From the NCBI GenBank assembly GCA_965112735.1, contig OZ218955.1:992001-1056000 (forward strand): DNA of 64,000 bases. Direction: 5' to 3'. The DNA comes from Phaeosaccion multiseriatum (lineage: Eukaryota > Ochrophyta, other classes). The notes beneath the pieces are model-generated. The model made no database searches. It worked only from the letters and a program-made list of their open reading frames with translations, and was not told the DNA's origin. The position numbers were made by a program, and so were the translations under genes. This document shows, piece after piece, positions 59,531 through 64,000 of this stretch (positions are counted from its first letter, which is position 1; each line of letters starts with the position of its first letter).

Positions 59531-61262
59531 GCTGTCACTGCCACTACCACTGCCGCTGCCACTGCCGCTGCCAATGCCACCCCACCCCATCCCCACTCTT
59601 TGCCTCCTCCTCCTCCTCCTCCTCCTCCTCCTCCTCCTCCTCCTCCTCCTCCCCTATTCTCCTCCCCGCCAGCAGGCTTTGCTGCAGTCAGTGCGGGCGG
59701 GTGGTGTGGTGATGCCCAATGCCGCTCTCTATCTGCGGTACAGAGCTCAATGGGCAGACGGAGGCCTGCTGATGCACGAGCTTGCTCACGCCTTCCAAAA
59801 TAGGCACATTCCGGAGGGCAGGGACAACGCGAGAGTCGTGGCCGCGTTTAGGGAGGCCATGCAGGTGTGTTTGTGTGTGTTTGTACGTGTGTGTCTGTGT
59901 GTGGTTGTGTTGAGCAAGAAAGGGGGAGGGAGGGAAAGGGAGACAGAGGGACATACAGGAGAGAGAGAGAGATTGAGGGAGAGGGAGGCAGCAGAGAGAG
60001 GAGGATGGGAGAGACAGACAGGGAGTGAAAGAGGCAGGAGGAGATAGAGAAGATAGTACCCGCCATTGGCCAGCGAAGCAGGATATGGTCTCATCCATCG
60101 ACGCTAACTTTGCTCCTCCCACCACCCCCTCCTCCCCCCCGCCGTAGGAGGATCTCTACACAAACGTGTACACTCGCACAGACCGCACCCCACGGAGGGG
60201 ATACGCCGCCGCTAACCACGAGGAATACTGGGCTGAGGCCTCGGTGGCACTGCACGAGCCTGACCCCACAGTCGAGGCCAACAAGTGGTTCCCTTTCAAC
60301 AGGTGCGAGTTCCCTTTCAAGTGCGTAAGGTGGAAGAACACTCTCCCCTCGCTGTCTCGCTCTGTGGGTGTCTCTCTCTCTCTGTGTGTATCGCTCTCTC
60401 TCTCTCTACATGTCTCCCTTTCTCCCTTTCTATATGTGTCTCTGTGTCATGCTCTTTCTCCGTGTCTCGCTCTTGCTCGCTCTCCTGCTCCTCTCTCTCG
60501 CTCGTTCTCTTTCACCCCCTTCTCTCTCACTCGCTCTCTCCCTCTCTCCCTGTCACTTTCTCTCTCTTCTCCGTCTCTCGCTCTGTGTGTGTCTCGCTCT
60601 CTCACTCATGTCTCTCTCTTGCTCTCTCTCTTTGTGCGTATCTTCATGTATGTGCCTCTTGTTTTTTCTTTGTGTATGTGTGGTTATGTCTCTTGCATTC
60701 TTGCTCTCTTTTTCTCTCTTCTCCTTCTCTCTCTCCTCCTCCTCATTCTCTCTCTCCCCACTCTTTACCCTTCCCTTGAACCCTATACCCCATACCCTAT
60801 ATCCCATATCCCATACCCTATATATACCCTTCACTTTGCCCTATAACCCATACCCCATACCCTATGCCCTACCCCATACCTTTTAACTCTGTACCCGATA
60901 CCCTATGTACGACCTATACGGAGAGCAGTGCCCAGCTGGCTGCACGAGACCCCCGCCTACACCGTCTCATGACGGAGCTCTGGCATCTAAGGAAGGGCCC
61001 CGACTGGCACCCGCAGCAGTTGGTGATACAGCAGCAACAACAACAGCAACAATTGGTGACACAGCATCCGCAGCCGTTGGTGATACAGCACCAACAACAG
61101 CACCAGCACCACCTCCGCCCGACTCGAGGAGTGTCGTCTTCGTCTGTTCTGGGGTTGGGCCGCGGTGGCGGCGGTGGCAGCGCAACAACAGGGGGAGGGG
61201 CTGCGGGGGCCTCTTGCTCAGGGGTGGCAGCAATGATAAACGCCAAATGCTGCATCCAATGA
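57483..61262 (+). CDS. Zincin metallopeptidase-like protein (HELAH motif)
   Basis: Six phased exons: 57483-57694, 57855-58752, 58938-59195, 59673-59864 (or 59676), 60148-60320 and 60926-61262, about 689 residues. Exon 4 carries the HExxH zinc site in GGLLMHELAHAFQNRHIP. Exon 5 has NHEEYWAEASVALHEPD with a glutamate likely to be the third zinc ligand, then NKWFPFNR. Exon 6 continues AARDPRLHRLMTELW. This resembles zincins in which HEYxAE and a 'FPF.R..L...DP' segment follow the active site (ATLF/PPEP-type or related); the exact family is uncertain. No signal peptide is visible; the N-terminus is basic (MSKKRKRSGK). Upstream regions carry Gly-rich and Arg/Glu-rich low complexity. The C-terminal tail is Gln-rich, coded by CAG/CAA repeats and three copies of the dispersed motif (LVIQ, LVTQ). 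Divergent from the ARM gene, starts 409 bp apart. Confidence 0.75.
60775..60900. repeat. CCCATACCCTATA-type degenerate repeat
   Basis: Many imperfect copies of CCCATACCCTATA and CCCTATATCCCATA in the last intron (60321-60925) of the metallopeptidase gene, directly before its acceptor. The rest of the intron is a CTCTCT-rich tract. Confidence 0.85.
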
Positions 61263-61630
61263 TTGATGGATGACGGAATTGGTAGGGAGGAAAGCGAAAC
61301 ACCTTTCAACCTTCAAACCTTGTCGTGTACTACCATTCCTACCATGGAATCATGGTAACTCCTGGTGTACTCCAAATTGTAAGCCATAGAAGCAAGGGGT
61401 TGGAAGCGGGAGAAGCTAGCGTCTGTGTCGGAGGGGCTGGAAGGCAGCAAGGGGCAGCAGCAGAATGAGAGATTCCCCTAGGGTGGGCTGATGATGGTCG
61501 ATGCCGCAGATCATTAATGCCAGTAGCACTTTTTGTTTTTTTTTCTCTTGGGGGCCAGCCCCCCTTTTCTTTCTTCAGGAGAAAGAAAAGGCAATCGGGG
61601 GTGATGATGTGAATGATGTGTGCGTATTTT

Positions 61631-61863
61631 CGACCCCTGACTTGCTGCCTACTACCTGCTACCACCGGCGCCAGCCGGCCTTGGCCTGCTACCGGCCGCC
61701 CGGCCGGCCAACCATCAACCATCAGCTGCCACCGCCGGCGTGAGCTAACTGCTACCTACGAACCTGCTACCACCGGCGTCAGCTGGCGCACTACCTGCTA
61801 CCGGCCGACCGCCAGTAGCGTGCTACCGGGTCCGGAGGTACGTATGTCCAGGGTCAGGTGTCG
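61631..61863. mobile_element. Probable degenerate terminal-inverted-repeat element
   Basis: Left end CGACCCCTGAC (61631-61641) and right end GTCAGGTGTCG (61853-61863) are inverted repeats with one mismatch and match the ends of elements at 15436 and 47322. The interior is rich in CTGCTACC and CACCGGCG(C/T)CAGC repeats and can fold on itself. It ends about 107 bp upstream of the ClpR start codon. Confidence 0.6.
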
Positions 61864-61970
61864 GTTGTTTTGTTTTCGGTCGATGCCATTGAAATTATGA
61901 ACTAATTTCCGAGGGGGCGGCCAAGAGAGAGCAATTAAGACTTCTCTCTGCCTCCTTTCGCTGCCCCACC

Positions 61971-64000
61971 ATGCGGTTCGCTGTGTTGCTATGCTTCTCG
62001 GGATTCTGGACACTGGCGTCTGCCTTTGTGGCGCCATCAGTAGCGGTGACGGGGAAGGCACTGCCTGCCAAGGCGGCATCATTATCACCTTCATCAAAAG
62101 CGGCCGCAGGACCAGGACAACACAGATATCAACGTCAAACGGGGTGCAGCTGCGGGAGCCAGGGTGGCAGCAGCAGCTGCCTGGGGATGAAGGGGTTCGG
62201 GAGTATCATTGACGGAACGGACAAGAGCGCTCTATTTGTGGATCCTACGAACCCGGCGTCCGACGCCAAGGTGAAGCGAGACTTGGAGGTGAGGAAGGAT
62301 GAGAGTGAGGAAGGAGGAGGAGGAAAGGAAGGAGGAGGAAGGAGGGGGAGGAGGAGGAGAAGGAACGATGAGGAGGGAAAAGGAGAAGGAGGGGGAAGAG
62401 GAGCAGGAGCAGGAGCACCAGGAAATGTAGGAGAAGGAGCAAGAGGAAGACGGAGTCAGATCGAGGCGAGCAGTGATCGGGCGGCGAAGGACAGACACGG
62501 TGGCGACGAGCATGGGTAGAGAGTGAAGCGGAGAGGCGGAGATGAAGAAGGACGCGAAGAAGAAGAAGGGAAAGGGGAATCTTTTTCTCTCATCCACCCC
62601 ACTTAGTCACCGTATTCTCCCTTTCATCGTCAAAGTCACTACTCGAAAGACCCCTCCCATATCTGCCCTGAGTCTTTGCTTCCCCATCTTCTCGTGCACC
62701 CTGCCCCTGACGAAAGGTCTGAGGAGAAGGGAAGTTGGAACACATGGACCATTCATGCTCATGCCCTACTCCTGGGGCCATCGATACACAAATACTAACC
62801 CCTCCCCCCTCCCCGTCCTCCTCCTCCCTCCAACCCCCAGATGATCACACGGAGACACCCGATGAAGATGCTCGATGGGGGGGCGATGGAGACAATGGTG
62901 TATGACGAGGCGCGCATCGGCCCCCCGCCTGACCTTCCCTCCCTCCTCCTGCACAACCGTATCGTTTACTGCGGTATGCCCCTCGTGGCCGCCGTCACAG
63001 GTGCGTGTGTGTGGTTGGATGAGAGAGAGAGAGAGAGAGAGTTTGTGTGTGTATGTGTGGTCTGTCCCTCGTGGCTGCTGCCATCACAGGTGCGCTAGCT
63101 TTAACCCTCGCCCTTCCCCCACCCCTTACCCTTTACCCTGTCGGAATCGTCCTTCCATCTTCCTCATCGTCCTTCTCCCGCTCCCCCCCCTCCCCCACTT
63201 GTCCTCCCCCACGCCTCTCCCTCGCTCCTCCCCCTCCACCTCTCCTTCGCGACGAAAACAACCCCCCCCCCCCCCCCCCCTGACACTCACACTCCCCCTC
63301 CCCCCGCACCCCACATTCTCACAGAGCTCATCGTAGCGGAGCTGCTGTACCTGAATTACGAGAGCACGGAGAAGCCCATCTACATGTACCTCAACACGCC
63401 GGGCACGTCCACCCCGGACGGCCGGTCAGTGGGATTCGAAACCGAGGCCTTTGCCATTGCAGACACAATGAAGTATGTGCGGCCTCCGATCTACACCATT
63501 TGCGTGGGGCAGGCCTTCGGAGCAGGAGCCATGCTGCTTGCTCAGGTGCGTGCGTGTGGGTGCGTGCGTGTCTGGGTGTCTCGTCAGGGAGGGGCGAGAG
63601 GAGGCGGTGGGACAGTGTGTAAAGCGGACGGATGGGTGGGGGAGGAAGGAAGGGAGGGAGGGGAAGGCGAAAGGGGAGGTGGAGAGGAATACCGCACACG
63701 TCGCTGAGCCGAAGGGTGTTGGAGCTGAGCATCCCCCCCTCCCTCCCTCACTGCTTCCTTTCCTCCTTCCCTCCCTCCCTCCCTTCCTCCCTCCCTCCCA
63801 CCCATAACCCCTCCTAGCTTTGTTGTCTCCCCCCTACTCAACTTAGCTCAACCAACTAAATAGCTGGCTCTCTTGACTAATTCACGTCCTCCTCCTCCTC
63901 CTCCTCCTCATGATCCTCATCCTCAACCTCCTCCTCCTCTTCCTCCTCCTCCTCCTCCTCCTCCTCCTCCTCCTCCTTCTCCTCACCCACTCCCAGGGCG
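61971..64000 (+). CDS. Plastid Clp protease ClpR-type (non-catalytic) subunit, 3' end outside window
   Basis: Subunit of the plastid Clp protease ring. Exons: 61971-62288, 62841-63000 and 63325-63545; a fourth starts at 63997 after an acceptor (CACTCCCAG). Exon 1 is a bipartite plastid leader: a signal peptide (MRFAVLLCFSGFWTLASAFV) ending in ASAFVAPS. The Clp fold follows: PPPDLPSLLLHNRIVYCGMP, then ELIVAELLYLNYESTEKPIY, MYLNTPGTSTPDG, and ETEAFAIADTMKYVRPPIYT. At the nucleophile position ClpP has GxAxSMG; here the sequence is GQAFGAGAMLL, with Gly instead of the catalytic Ser, so this is a ClpR-like subunit. His and Asp positions lie beyond the window. Intron 1 is GGA-rich and intron 2 has a long C-run. 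Confidence 0.92.
63870..63990. repeat. (CTC)n tract
   Basis: CTC/CTT repeat in intron 3 of ClpR, forming the pyrimidine tract just before the exon 4 acceptor at 63996. Confidence 0.9.

Noticed and set aside
1-64000. tRNA, rRNA or snRNA genes
   Set aside because: I looked for tRNA B-box and A-box patterns and conserved snRNA blocks and found none I could support; a covariance-model scan would be needed.

Overview
The window is nuclear DNA from a photosynthetic eukaryote, most likely a stramenopile (ochrophyte) alga with a complex secondary plastid. Genes carry short GT-AG introns. Two putative plastid proteins start with a signal peptide followed by an ASAFAP-like motif (ClpR: LASAFVAPS; RecN: LVAAFAFQPS). 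Plastid functions (Alb3 insertase, geranylgeranyl reductase, ClpR) sit beside ordinary eukaryotic ones (Prp19, Yippee, PSMD9, RhoGEF, an importin-alpha-like protein). An IFT25-like domain and a possible CCDC34-like protein suggest a flagellated stage. The assignment to stramenopiles is inference; no rRNA or plastid marker is present.

Layout, left to right: Prp19 (minus, cut by the left edge); a CCDC34-like coiled-coil gene (plus); weak exons and a membrane protein (4.0-5.9 kb); then three minus-strand genes, Alb3 (7.2-9.9 kb), an ELO fatty-acid elongase (11.7-15.1 kb) and a DUF4168-like secreted or plastid protein (15.9-18.8 kb). Next come geranylgeranyl reductase (plus, 19.2-21.5 kb), a twin-CX9C NDUFAF8-like protein (minus, 23.3-23.6 kb), Yippee (minus), an aldo/keto reductase (plus, 25.6-28.5 kb), a 37-bp satellite (29.3-29.6 kb), RecN (minus, 31.0-35.0 kb), the IFT25-like gene (plus, 35.6-39.4 kb), a DH-PH-PDZ RhoGEF (minus, 41.4-46.9 kb), a transposon-rich gap (47.2-47.7 kb), a single-pass membrane protein (minus), PSMD9 (plus), an ARM/importin-alpha-like protein with a zinc-finger tail (minus, 52.4-57.1 kb), a zincin metallopeptidase (plus, 57.5-61.3 kb) and ClpR (plus, from 62.0 kb, cut by the right edge).

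The genes do not form one pathway. Plastid themes recur: membrane insertion (Alb3), prenyl reduction for chlorophyll and tocopherol (ChlP), proteolysis (ClpR) and DNA repair (RecN). Most plus-strand genes are head-to-head with a minus-strand neighbour, with starts 140-630 bp apart, which suggests shared promoters. Introns and intergenic DNA are packed with tri- and dinucleotide repeats. Several poly-Glu-like and poly-Gly-like stretches that look open are better explained as introns.

The most unusual signals are: (1) a dispersed 12-bp motif, TTGGTGATACAG, often embedded in CAG repeats in exons, introns and once as a 3' splice site; (2) a family of small terminal-inverted-repeat elements with ends TCGACCCCTGA, one with a target duplication, and two adjacent ones interrupting a repeat whose uninterrupted copy lies at 35 kb; and (3) an importin-alpha-like protein with no visible IBB domain and a C-terminal Cys-rich module.
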